A stretch of DNA of 64,000 nt from positions 220,920 to 284,919 of the forward strand of contig CACEDS010000003.1 of the NCBI GenBank assembly GCA_902558395.1, read 5' to 3'. The notes under the pieces are model-generated. The model made no database searches and had not been told where the DNA came from. It was given only the letters and a program-made list of their open reading frames with translations. Position numbers and translations under genes: made by a program. Positions 1-9,092 of this stretch are shown here, piece after piece. Positions within the stretch are counted from its first letter, which is position 1, and the number at the start of each line of letters is the position of its first letter. This DNA comes from an uncultured SAR86 cluster bacterium. Its GTDB lineage: Bacteria; Pseudomonadota; Gammaproteobacteria; Magnimaribacterales; D2472.

Positions 1-1
1 G

Positions 2-2110
2 TGGTTAGATAACCAAACAGAGAGAACTAATGCTCAGGTTACAATCCAATGGCAAGCTAGCGATGATGTTAGAGCAACAGTTGACTATACTCATTCAAAG
101 AGAGATTTTTTCTCTGACAGAAGATCTATTGGAATATGGTTTGTTGGTGGCGGAAATGTCGTAAATGCTGTTACCAATGAAAATGGTACTTTTACAACTG
201 TTACAGAATCTGGTGGCGACTATGCAAGTAACATGTCTAAAGGCGGCCTTATTAATACTAATGATTCTTTAGGATTTAACTTAGAGTGGAATGCTTCAGA
301 TAACTTAACTGTCACTTTTGATGCACATGATTCAACTGCCGAAGGAAAAGGTGCGCCAGGAGTAGGAAGTGATACATTCTTGATTACTGGTAACACCTGT
401 TTTGGTGGTACAGCATGTATTGGTACAAAAACTGCTACATATCCTAGCTCAGGAGTTCATGTTTTCAACTTTAACGTAGCTGGCAAAGATGAATTTGAAG
501 CTAGTGATATTGGTACTTTATTTGGGGCATCAAGCGACTATTATTCTGAAAACGAAATGAGTCAAATGCACTTATCAGCTTTGTGGGAAAACTCAGATGA
601 TGATAGTGCTTTAAAATCTATTAAATTTGGATATGCAAGCGCTGAACAAGATTGGTTAAACCAAAATATGTATTCAGGTCAGCTTCCAGCTGGTTGGTGG
701 TTGTCTTCTGCTGATTATGCTGAAGATGCAATGTGGACTAGAGAAAATGTTGGGAGTATTTTAAGTGATGCTTCTAATAGTGGACAAGGACCAACATATT
801 ACTTCGGCACTACATGGAATCAATTAATTGGTTTTTATGAAGGTTTTTATAACACAGGTGATTGGATTGATTGCTGTAATGCAAGTTCATGGGGATCAGA
901 TTATAGAAATGCTGATGGTTCAGGAAATATAAACGCAGGACCTATTGACTCTGATGCAAGAGTAAAAGAGGAAACAAATTCTTATTATGTTCAGTTTAAT
1001 TTTGAAACTGAATTTAATGGAATGCCTGTTGATATTGTTACTGGACTTAGATACGAATCTACTGATGTAACAGCTTCTGGTTTAGAAACTCCAGTGACAA
1101 ATATTGCTTGGGTTGGAGGAAATGAATTTAGTTATGTAGAAGGTGAAAAAGGTTTCACTGAGGGAGCTGGTTCAAATAAATTCTTCTTACCAAGCTTTGA
1201 TTCTAAAATTGGTATTTCTGACAATGAAGTCGTTAGATTTTCATACAGCAGAAGCATCTCTAGACCTGGTATTGGAAACCTAAGATCTACTACAGATTTT
1301 GTTGGTAATCCTCAGGTTAACCAAAGAAATGCAGTAGTTGGTAATCCAAGTTTAATGCCATATGTAGCTGATAATTTAGATTTAACATATGAAAATTATT
1401 ATGCTGATGGAAGTTACTTTGCTATTGGGTATTGGAGAAAAATTGTTGACAATTTCCTTCAAACAAGAATTACACAAGAAAGTGTAAATGGTATTCGTGA
1501 TATATATGTTGGACAAGCTGCTGAAGCTTGTAGGGCTGCAGGTGAAAATACTGATTTAAAAGTATACAACTGTCTTTCAGGCGGAGTTAGTGGTGTAGAC
1601 CTTCTTCCTGATGGAGATGATCCTTTAGCTATCTTTAATATATCAAGAACTGTTAATGAAGAATCTGGATTACTATACGGTTTTGAATTTGCTGGACAGC
1701 ATCTCTTTGGAGATGGTTTTGGTGTTACTGCAAACTACACAACTGTTAACGGTGATTTAGAGGCTGACAGAGAAGCTTTAGACTATCAGTTTGCATTAAC
1801 TGGTATGAATGACTCTGCAAACCTTTCAGGTTTTTATGAAACTGATAAATATTCAGTCAGACTTTCATGGAATTGGAGAGACGAATTCTTAGGTGGATTC
1901 GATCAGCATTCTTCACCTGTTTATACTGAAGAGTATGAGCAGTGGGATCTTAATGCTTCATATAATGTCAATGACAACTTTGAAGTATATGCCCAAGGCC
2001 TAAACCTAACTGGTGAAACAATTAGAACTTATATTAGATATAAAGAACAATTATCATCACTTGGACAGTATGGAACTACATACATAGTAGGGGCTAGGTA
2101 TAAATTTTAA
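2..2110 (+). CDS. TonB-dependent receptor, 5'-truncated by the window edge
   Basis: Frame is open from base 2 (WLDNQTERTNAQVTIQWQASDDVRATVDYTHS...) through the listed ORF at 233. C-terminal beta-barrel pattern ends ...YIVGARYKF. Internal motifs SYSRSISRPGIGNLR and NPSLMPYVADNLDLTYENYY are typical of TBDR barrels. Confidence 0.9.
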   Translation, partial: WLDNQTERTNAQVTIQWQASDDVRATVDYTHSKRDFFSDRRSIGIWFVGGGNVVNAVTNENGTFTTVTESGGDYASNMSKGGLINTNDSLGFNLEWNASDNLTVTFDAHDSTAEGKGAPGVGSDTFLITGNTCFGGTACIGTKTATYPSSGVHVFNFNVAGKDEFEASDIGTLFGASSDYYSENEMSQMHLSALWENSDDDSALKSIKFGYASAEQDWLNQNMYSGQLPAGWWLSSADYAEDAMWTRENVGSILSDASNSGQGPTYYFGTTWNQLIGFYEGFYNTGDWIDCCNASSWGSDYRNADGSGNINAGPIDSDARVKEETNSYYVQFNFETEFNGMPVDIVTGLRYESTDVTASGLETPVTNIAWVGGNEFSYVEGEKGFTEGAGSNKFFLPSFDSKIGISDNEVVRFSYSRSISRPGIGNLRSTTDFVGNPQVNQRNAVVGNPSLMPYVADNLDLTYENYYADGSYFAIGYWRKIVDNFLQTRITQESVNGIRDIYVGQAAEACRAAGENTDLKVYNCLSGGVSGVDLLPDGDDPLAIFNISRTVNEESGLLYGFEFAGQHLFGDGFGVTANYTTVNGDLEADREALDYQFALTGMNDSANLSGFYETDKYSVRLSWNWRDEFLGGFDQHSSPVYTEEYEQWDLNASYNVNDNFEVYAQGLNLTGETIRTYIRYKEQLSSLGQYGTTYIVGARYKF

Positions 2111-2140
2111 TTAGAGTCTCCCCACTTTAATTAAATTTTT

Positions 2141-2177
2141 AAGGCTGCTTTTAGTAATTAAAAGCAGCCTTTTTTTG
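2141..2177 (+). terminator. Rho-independent terminator after the TBDR
   Basis: AAGGCTGCTTTTAGTAATTAAAAGCAGCCTT hairpin followed by a T tract. Confidence 0.85.
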
Positions 2178-2188
2178 TATAATAGGTT

Positions 2189-2899
2189 ATGAAATTAGAA
2201 GCATTAAACAATAAACAGCATGCAAAATTAAAAGTAAATTCTGTTTATAAAATTGATAGTGGCTTTGATTATAATTTTTGTCCAGTATATCCGCTCGAGT
2301 ACACTTCCTTGCAATCAGACTATCCAATTTTTTTTACTAAAGATAACGATACTTGGCAAACGATAGCTCTTCTTGGTTTTCAAGAAAATGAAAATTTATT
2401 TTTAGGCAAAGGAGTTTGGATCTCAAGATATGTTCCTTTAAGCATTCAAAGACTACCTTTTTACATTGGCTCTCAAAAAGAAGTTGTTAACGGTATACCG
2501 AATGAAAATAAAGTTTTACATATCGACATGGATCATCCTGGATTAAATAACTCTGAAGGTAATGAGATATTTCTTGAGCATGGAGGAAATTCTGAATATT
2601 TAGATTATATAAATAATATTCTTTCAACAATTCATAAAGAAGCAAATGCTGTAGATATTTTTTGTAAAGAAATCTCAAATCTTGATTTACTAAAGCTTGC
2701 TGATATAAAAATAGATTTTAATGAAAGTGAATCTCATGAGCTAAAAGGTCTATATGTTATTGATGAAGAAAAACTTAAAAATTTAGACAAAGAAAACTTA
2801 TATAAACTTCATATTCATCAATATTTACAACATATTTATATGATAGGAGCCTCAATTGGAAATGTTAATAAACTGATATCTCTTAAAAGAAGCAAATAA
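2189..2899 (+). CDS. SapC family protein
   Basis: N-terminal pattern HAKLKVNS...NFCPVYPLEYTSLQSDYPIFFTKD...LLGFQENENLFL resembles SapC-family proteins found beside TBDRs. Confidence 0.75.
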   Translation: MKLEALNNKQHAKLKVNSVYKIDSGFDYNFCPVYPLEYTSLQSDYPIFFTKDNDTWQTIALLGFQENENLFLGKGVWISRYVPLSIQRLPFYIGSQKEVVNGIPNENKVLHIDMDHPGLNNSEGNEIFLEHGGNSEYLDYINNILSTIHKEANAVDIFCKEISNLDLLKLADIKIDFNESESHELKGLYVIDEEKLKNLDKENLYKLHIHQYLQHIYMIGASIGNVNKLISLKRSK

Positions 2900-2902
2900 C
2901 TA

Positions 2903-3901
2903 ATGGAATATAAAAATTTAAATGAAATAAATGCTAGCGATTTTTCGCTAGACATTCTTCAATCAGAAAATCCAGTTGTTATTAGAGGGGTAGTATCTGA
3001 TTGGCCAATTGTAAAGAAATCTACTGATACAATCGAAAAGATTTGTGAATATCTTTTATATTTTTATGAAAGTGACAGAATTATTGCCTTTGCCAGCAAA
3101 CCAGAAAAGGGTAACAAGTTTACATACGGCAATAATCAAAATCAAATGAGTTTTGAACAACTAGAAAGCACACTAGATTTAGTTTTAGAAACAATATCGG
3201 AATCTCAAAAAATAAATAATCCTGGGACTATATACATGGGTTCAACGACTTTAGACTATGTTTTGCCCGGATTTGATCAAGATAATAATTTTTTTATAGG
3301 AGACGTAAATCCACTTAAAAGTATTTGGGTTGGTAATAAAACTATTGTTCCTCCTCATTTTGATGTGCCAGATAATATTGCTTTTGTATGTTCAGGAAAA
3401 AGAAAATTTACACTTTTTCCTCCATCACAACTCAAAAATATGTATATAGGACCTTTAGAACTCACTCCAGCAGGACAGCCTATTAGTCTTGTAGATATTG
3501 AAAATCCTGACTATGAAAAATATCCAAAATTTAAAGAAGCCAAGTCTCATGGAATGCAGGCTATTCTTGAGCCTGGAGATGGTATTTTTATTCCAAGTTT
3601 ATGGTGGCATCAGGTAGAAAGTTTTGGTGATTTAAATATTCTTGTTAATTATTGGTGGAGAGATATACCAAGTTACATGGGTAACCCAATGGATGCACTA
3701 ATGCATTCTATTATTTCATTGAGAGACTTGCCTGAACATCAAAAACAAAATTGGATAAATATGTTTAATCACTATGTCTTTAATTTTGATAATAAAAATT
3801 TTGATCATATACCTGGTGAATTAAATGGTTCACATAAGGAAATAAATGATGATTTAGCAAAAGAGTTAAGAACACTTTTACTTAAAAACTTAAATAGATA
3901 A
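2903..3901 (+). CDS. Cupin-like (cupin_8/JmjC-type) domain protein
   Basis: NPVVIRGVVSDWPIV N-terminus, PPHFDVPDNIAFVCSGKRKFTLFPPSQ (HxD metal motif) and GDGIFIPSLWWHQVES. Confidence 0.85.
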   Translation: MEYKNLNEINASDFSLDILQSENPVVIRGVVSDWPIVKKSTDTIEKICEYLLYFYESDRIIAFASKPEKGNKFTYGNNQNQMSFEQLESTLDLVLETISESQKINNPGTIYMGSTTLDYVLPGFDQDNNFFIGDVNPLKSIWVGNKTIVPPHFDVPDNIAFVCSGKRKFTLFPPSQLKNMYIGPLELTPAGQPISLVDIENPDYEKYPKFKEAKSHGMQAILEPGDGIFIPSLWWHQVESFGDLNILVNYWWRDIPSYMGNPMDALMHSIISLRDLPEHQKQNWINMFNHYVFNFDNKNFDHIPGELNGSHKEINDDLAKELRTLLLKNLNR

Positions 3902-3906
3902 TTAAA

Positions 3907-4737
3907 TTAAACTCTAGTTTTTTCGATATTTTTAATAACTTCATCCTTTCTGCTATCAAAAACTTTACCAAACCTTGCTTGAACAGTAGCTGATAGAATA
4001 TCAATAATAACCAAATGAGCCAATCTTGACGTCATAGGTATGTGAAGGTTATTTTCTAGGTGAGTATGAATATGGAGTACCACATTAGAAAGTCTAGCAA
4101 GAGGGGAGTCTTCAGAAGTTAGTGCTATAGTTTTTACACCATTTTTCTTCGCTATTTTGGCAGTCTCAACAATTTCAGTAGTTCTTCCTGTGAAAGAAAT
4201 AAGTACTAATACGTCGCCTTCTTTCATCATTGAGACTATCATTCTTTGATTAATATAGTCAGTATGAGCAACAACAGGTACCCCGAATCTAAAAAATTTA
4301 TGCTGAGCATCTAATGCAACAGGACCAGATCCACCTAATCCAAAAAAGGTAATACTTTTTGCATTTGCTAATAAATCAGTAGCCTTATCTATTGATTCAG
4401 CATTTAAGTTTTGACCGACATTAACTATCGTAGATTGAATATCTTTCATCACTCGTTTCACTACTTCTGGAGTATCTTTATCTACATTAAATCTATCTAG
4501 GAGCTCATTTGTATTTGTAATTTCTTGAGCTATTTGAATCTTAAAAGCAGGATACCCATCAAAACCTAATTTCTTACAGAATCTGTTAACAGTAGGTAAA
4601 CTCACTCCAGCTTCTTCAGCAAGTGATGTAATTGATTGATTGATTACTTTAGTTGGATTATTTAAAACAGATAAGGCTATCCATTTTTCAGATTTACTTA
4701 ATTTAACTTCTCCATTTACTAATGTGTCTAGAATCAT
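3907..4737 (-). CDS. hexR: HexR-type RpiR/MurR family transcriptional regulator (HTH + SIS)
   Basis: HTH LAEEAGVSLPTVNRFCKKLGFDGYPAFKIQIAQ and SIS domain ITFFGLGGSGPVALDAQHKFFRFGVPV match the HexR pattern. Adjacent to aceE/zwf/edd/eda. Confidence 0.85.
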   Translation of the reverse strand: MILDTLVNGEVKLSKSEKWIALSVLNNPTKVINQSITSLAEEAGVSLPTVNRFCKKLGFDGYPAFKIQIAQEITNTNELLDRFNVDKDTPEVVKRVMKDIQSTIVNVGQNLNAESIDKATDLLANAKSITFFGLGGSGPVALDAQHKFFRFGVPVVAHTDYINQRMIVSMMKEGDVLVLISFTGRTTEIVETAKIAKKNGVKTIALTSEDSPLARLSNVVLHIHTHLENNLHIPMTSRLAHLVIIDILSATVQARFGKVFDSRKDEVIKNIEKTRV

Positions 4738-4755
4738 TCTGATAATTATATAGAT

Positions 4756-4772
4756 TTGTAATTTATTTACAA
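4756..4772. promoter_or_regulatory. Candidate HexR operator
   Basis: TTGTAATTTATTTACAA imperfect palindrome, close to the HexR consensus TGTAATwwwATTACA as I recall it. Lies between divergent hexR and aceE. Confidence 0.6.
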
Positions 4773-4851
4773 TATTTAAGATAAATGCATGATATTGTAT
4801 ATTTTTAACATAATCTATCGTAAAATTGAGCTTACATTTTAAAGTACATAT

Positions 4852-7488
4852 ATGAATCCAGAAGATAAAGATCCAATAGAAACGAGTGAATGGTTAGAAG
4901 CAATCAATAGCGTAATTGAAGAGGAGGGAGTAGACAGAGCATCCTTTCTTATGACAAAGCTAGCCAAAAGATTGAATGAAGAAGGCGCAATACCAACATA
5001 TAACTTAACAACACCATTCAGAAACTCTATTCCTGTAAAAGATGAAGCTCAAATGCCTGGTGATTTGTTTATGGAAAGAAGAATTAGGTCTCTTATCAGG
5101 TGGAATGCATTAGCTTTGGTTTTAAGAGCGAATAAAAATGATGATGATTTAGGCGGTCACATTTCAACATTTTCGTCTGCTGCTACATTATATGATGTAG
5201 GTTTTAATTACTTTTTTAGAGGATCTGAAGGCCAGCTTGAAGATTTAATATATTATCAAGGACATTCTTCTCCTGGTATTTATGCAAGATCTTTTCTTGA
5301 AGGTTATTTGCATGAAGAGGATCTAGATAATTTTAGAAGAGAAGTTAAAAAACCAGGACTTTCTTCATATCCGCACCCATGGTTAATGCCAGAATATTGG
5401 CAATTCCCTACTGTATCTATGGGTTTAGGTCCAATTATGGGAATTTATCAAGCTCATATCATGAGATATATGTCAGCAAGAGGACTTGTGCCTAGAAACG
5501 ATAGAAAAGTATGGGTCTTTTGTGGTGATGGTGAAATGGATGAACCGGAATCAAAAGGTGCTATTGCACTTGCAGGGAGAGAAAGTCTTGAGAACTTAAT
5601 TTTTGTTATTAATTGTAATCTGCAAAGACTAGATGGGCCTGTGAGAGGAAATGGAAAAATTATTCAAGAGTTAGAGGGATCATTTAGAGGCGCTGGATGG
5701 AATGTGATCAAAGTTGTTTGGGGAAGAAAATGGGACCCAATAATGGCTAAAGATAAAGAAGGTAAGCTTCAAGATATTATGGATGCAGTACTTGACGGAG
5801 AAATGCAGAACTTTAAAGCAAAAGGTGGGGCATACACTAGAGAAAATTTCTTTGCTAAAGATCCTGATGTCTTAAAAATTGTTGAAGATTTGACTGATGA
5901 AGACATATATAGTCTAAATAGAGGTGGTCATGATCCTTATAAAGTTTATGCTGCATATCATAAAGCTGTAAATTCATCAGGGGCTCCAACAGTAATTTTA
6001 GCTCTTACAACAAAAGGTTATGGAGTTGGTTCAAGAGAGGCCGATAATACAACTCATCAAGTTAAAAAATTATCATTGGACAATATAAAAGCATTCAGAG
6101 ATAAATTTAATATACCTGTTACAGACGAAGATATTGAACAAATACCGTATGTAAGACCGCCTGAAGACTCACCAGAAATGCAGTATCTTAAGAAAACTAG
6201 AGCTAAGCTTGGCGGACCTATTCCAAGAAGAAGAAAAGACTCTAAAGTTTTAAAAATGCCAGATGACAAGTCATTTTCAAAACTATTTCAAGGTTCAGAA
6301 GGAAGAAATATTTCAACTACAATGGCAACTGTTAGAGTTATAACAGATTTATTAAAAGATAAAGAGCTAGGTAAAAGAATCGTTCCAATTGTTCCTGATG
6401 AAGCTAGAACTTTTGGTATGGAGGCATTATTTAGACAAGTAGGTATTTATTCATCTGCTGGTCAAAACTATGAGCCCGAAGATGCAGATAAGGTCATGTG
6501 GTACAAGGAATCTAAAGAAGGTGTGATGCTTGAGGAGGGTATTACTGAAGCTGGAGCTTTTTCTGCATGGACTGCTTTGGCAACAGCTTACACAAATTAT
6601 GACTTTCCAATGATCCCATTTTATTTATTTTATTCAATGTTTGGATTTCAAAGAATTCATGATTTGGCATGGGCAGCTGGAGATTCGCAGGCAAAAGGTT
6701 TCTTAATTGGTGCAACATCTGGCAGAACAACACTCAATGGTGAAGGGCTACAACATCAAGATGGACACAGTCATATTCTTTCATCAACTATTCCTAATTG
6801 TTTATCTTATGATCCTACTTTTTCATACGAAATCGCAGTGATTATTAAAGATGGTATTCAAAAAATGTATGTTGAACAAAAAAATTATTTTTATTACATC
6901 ACAACAATGAATGAAAACTATGAGCATCCGTCAATGCCAGAGGGAGCTGAAGAAGGAATTATTAAAGGTATGTATAAATTATTACCTGCAAAAAAACCAG
7001 TTATAAGACTTCTTGGTTCAGGTTCTATCCTTAATGAATCTATTAAAGCTAAAGAGTTGCTAAGTACTTACGGCATTGAATCCGAAGTATGGAGTGTTAC
7101 AAGTTTCAATTTACTTCGTAAAGATGGGATGGAGGTTGAAAGAATCAATCAGCTAAATCCAACCAAAAAAGAACAAAAAACATATGTTGAAGAGTGTTTT
7201 GAAGACAATCCAATACCTATTGTTGCATCAACTGACTATATGAGATCATATGCAGAACAAATTCGACCTTATGTTAAATCTGATTACACAGTTTTAGGTA
7301 CAGATGGCTTTGGTAGAAGTGATTCACGAGAAAGTTTAAGAGAGTTTTTTGAGATTGATGCGAATAGCATAGTTCGAGCAGCCGCTTACACTCTTCACAA
7401 AAATAAAATAATGGATAAAGCACAACTTAAGAAGATTTATGATGACATTGAGGTTGATCCATTAAAACCAAATCCTTGGGAAGTTTAA
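4852..7488 (+). CDS. aceE: Pyruvate dehydrogenase E1 component (homodimeric type)
   Basis: NPEDKDPIETSEWLEAI..., GDGEMDEPESKGAI (TPP motif), DGPVRGNGKIIQELEG. Confidence 0.97.
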   Translation: MNPEDKDPIETSEWLEAINSVIEEEGVDRASFLMTKLAKRLNEEGAIPTYNLTTPFRNSIPVKDEAQMPGDLFMERRIRSLIRWNALALVLRANKNDDDLGGHISTFSSAATLYDVGFNYFFRGSEGQLEDLIYYQGHSSPGIYARSFLEGYLHEEDLDNFRREVKKPGLSSYPHPWLMPEYWQFPTVSMGLGPIMGIYQAHIMRYMSARGLVPRNDRKVWVFCGDGEMDEPESKGAIALAGRESLENLIFVINCNLQRLDGPVRGNGKIIQELEGSFRGAGWNVIKVVWGRKWDPIMAKDKEGKLQDIMDAVLDGEMQNFKAKGGAYTRENFFAKDPDVLKIVEDLTDEDIYSLNRGGHDPYKVYAAYHKAVNSSGAPTVILALTTKGYGVGSREADNTTHQVKKLSLDNIKAFRDKFNIPVTDEDIEQIPYVRPPEDSPEMQYLKKTRAKLGGPIPRRRKDSKVLKMPDDKSFSKLFQGSEGRNISTTMATVRVITDLLKDKELGKRIVPIVPDEARTFGMEALFRQVGIYSSAGQNYEPEDADKVMWYKESKEGVMLEEGITEAGAFSAWTALATAYTNYDFPMIPFYLFYSMFGFQRIHDLAWAAGDSQAKGFLIGATSGRTTLNGEGLQHQDGHSHILSSTIPNCLSYDPTFSYEIAVIIKDGIQKMYVEQKNYFYYITTMNENYEHPSMPEGAEEGIIKGMYKLLPAKKPVIRLLGSGSILNESIKAKELLSTYGIESEVWSVTSFNLLRKDGMEVERINQLNPTKKEQKTYVEECFEDNPIPIVASTDYMRSYAEQIRPYVKSDYTVLGTDGFGRSDSRESLREFFEIDANSIVRAAAYTLHKNKIMDKAQLKKIYDDIEVDPLKPNPWEV

Positions 7489-9092
7489 TGTCCACTATTA
7501 ACCAAATTAATATTCCTGATCTTGGTGATGTTGATGAGGTAGAGGTCATTGAAGTTTGTGTAGAGGTGGGTCAAAAAGTTGAGTCTGAAGATTCAATTAT
7601 GATTCTTGAAACTGATAAAGCAGCGATGGAAATACCTGCTTCAGTGAATGGAGAGGTTAAAAATATTCTTATTAATGTAGGCGATATGGTCAAACAAGGA
7701 ATGCCTTTTGTTGAGATCGAGGTTTACCAAACATCAACAGAAGAAATAGATATATCTGAAGATGAGGATGTAGATAATCTAACTGAATCAAATGAAGAAA
7801 TAATAGATGATACTTTTAGTGATGAGATATCTCTAGCTAAACCCTTGATTCCTGATCTTGGTGATGTTGATGAGGTAGAGGTCATTGAAGTTTGTGTAGA
7901 GGTGGGTCAAAAAGTTGAGTCTGAAGATTCAATTATGATTCTTGAAACTGATAAAGCAGCGATGGAAATACCTGCTTCAGTGAATGGAGAGGTTAAAAAT
8001 ATTCTTATTAATGTAGGCGATATGGTCAAACAAGGAATGCCTTTTGTTGAGATTAAAACCATAAAAAAAGCCACTATAAAAACTAACAAAATCGAAAATA
8101 TTGTTACAAAAGCTGATGAGACCAAATCAGATAAAATTGAATCTGTACCTCAAAAAATAAATCAAAATACCCAACCAATAAACCACAAAAACTCATCAGT
8201 TCATTCAGGACCAGCAACTAGAAAACTTGCTAGAGAGTTTGGAATAAATTTATTAGAGGTTAAAGGCTCTGGTCCAAAAGGCAGAATCTTAAAAGAAGAT
8301 CTTCATGCATTTGTTTCACAAAGATTAAATAGTGGTTCAACTCAGGTCGGTTTTCAACATTCTCAACCAGATATAGATTTTTCAAAATGGGGAAGCGTTA
8401 GTTTTGAAAAACTTTCAAAATTTCAAAAAACAGCATCGAAAAATCTTCATACCTCATGGATAAATATTCCTCACGTCACTCAACATGACGATGCTGACAT
8501 AACAGATTTATTAGCGTTGCGCGCAGATCTGAATAAGCAACATAAGACAAAAGTTTCTCCATTGGCATACATTATCAAAGCTACAGTAGAAACCTTAAAA
8601 CTGTACCCTTTGATGAACACATCCTTAAATAAAAATTTAGATACAGTTGTTTTAAAGGATTATTTTAATATTGGTATTGCTGTAGATACTCCCGAGGGAT
8701 TAATCGTACCAAATATAAAAGATGCTGATAAAAAGACTATATTAGAGATTTCTGACAATGTAATGAGCTTAGCTAACCTGGCTAAAGAAAGAAAGATTAA
8801 AGTAGATCAGCTTAAAGGAGCAACATTTACAATATCCTCATTAAGTGGCATTGGTGGAAAATACTTTACACCGATTATTAATCCACCTGAAGTGGGAATA
8901 TTAGGTTTATCAAAACCCTTTGATAACCTTTATTTAGACAATAAGAAAGTCGTTAATAAAAAGCTTTTACCAGTTTCACTCTCCTATGATCACAGGGTGA
9001 TCAATGGAGCATATGCAGCAAGATTTGTTTCAGAACTATCTAAACAGTTAAATCAAATTCAATCTTTAAAGGAATCTTTCAATGGATCTTAA
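7488..9092 (+). CDS. aceF: Dihydrolipoamide acetyltransferase (PDH E2) with two lipoyl domains
   Basis: Two copies of IPDLGDVDEVEVIEV...ETDKAAMEIPA lipoyl domain, E3-binding domain GPATRKLAREFGINLLEVKGSGPKGRILKEDL, catalytic LSYDHRVINGA. ATG at 7488 overlaps the aceE stop (TAATG). Confidence 0.95.
   Translation: MSTINQINIPDLGDVDEVEVIEVCVEVGQKVESEDSIMILETDKAAMEIPASVNGEVKNILINVGDMVKQGMPFVEIEVYQTSTEEIDISEDEDVDNLTESNEEIIDDTFSDEISLAKPLIPDLGDVDEVEVIEVCVEVGQKVESEDSIMILETDKAAMEIPASVNGEVKNILINVGDMVKQGMPFVEIKTIKKATIKTNKIENIVTKADETKSDKIESVPQKINQNTQPINHKNSSVHSGPATRKLAREFGINLLEVKGSGPKGRILKEDLHAFVSQRLNSGSTQVGFQHSQPDIDFSKWGSVSFEKLSKFQKTASKNLHTSWINIPHVTQHDDADITDLLALRADLNKQHKTKVSPLAYIIKATVETLKLYPLMNTSLNKNLDTVVLKDYFNIGIAVDTPEGLIVPNIKDADKKTILEISDNVMSLANLAKERKIKVDQLKGATFTISSLSGIGGKYFTPIINPPEVGILGLSKPFDNLYLDNKKVVNKKLLPVSLSYDHRVINGAYAARFVSELSKQLNQIQSLKESFNGS
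7512..7717 (+). repeat. Perfect direct repeat, copy 1 (lipoyl domain)
   Basis: 206 bp read as identical to 7848..8053; offset 336 bp, in frame. Confidence 0.93.
7848..8053 (+). repeat. Perfect direct repeat, copy 2 (lipoyl domain)
   Basis: 206 bp read as identical to 7512..7717. Confidence 0.93.

Noticed and set aside
2487-2678. 63-aa minus-strand ORF inside the SapC-like gene
   Set aside because: Antisense shadow ORF, no recognisable protein pattern, inside a well-supported CDS.
7512-8053. Considered the aceF repeat as a mobile element or CRISPR-like repeat
   Set aside because: In frame, encodes lipoyl domains, only two copies, no terminal inverted repeats.
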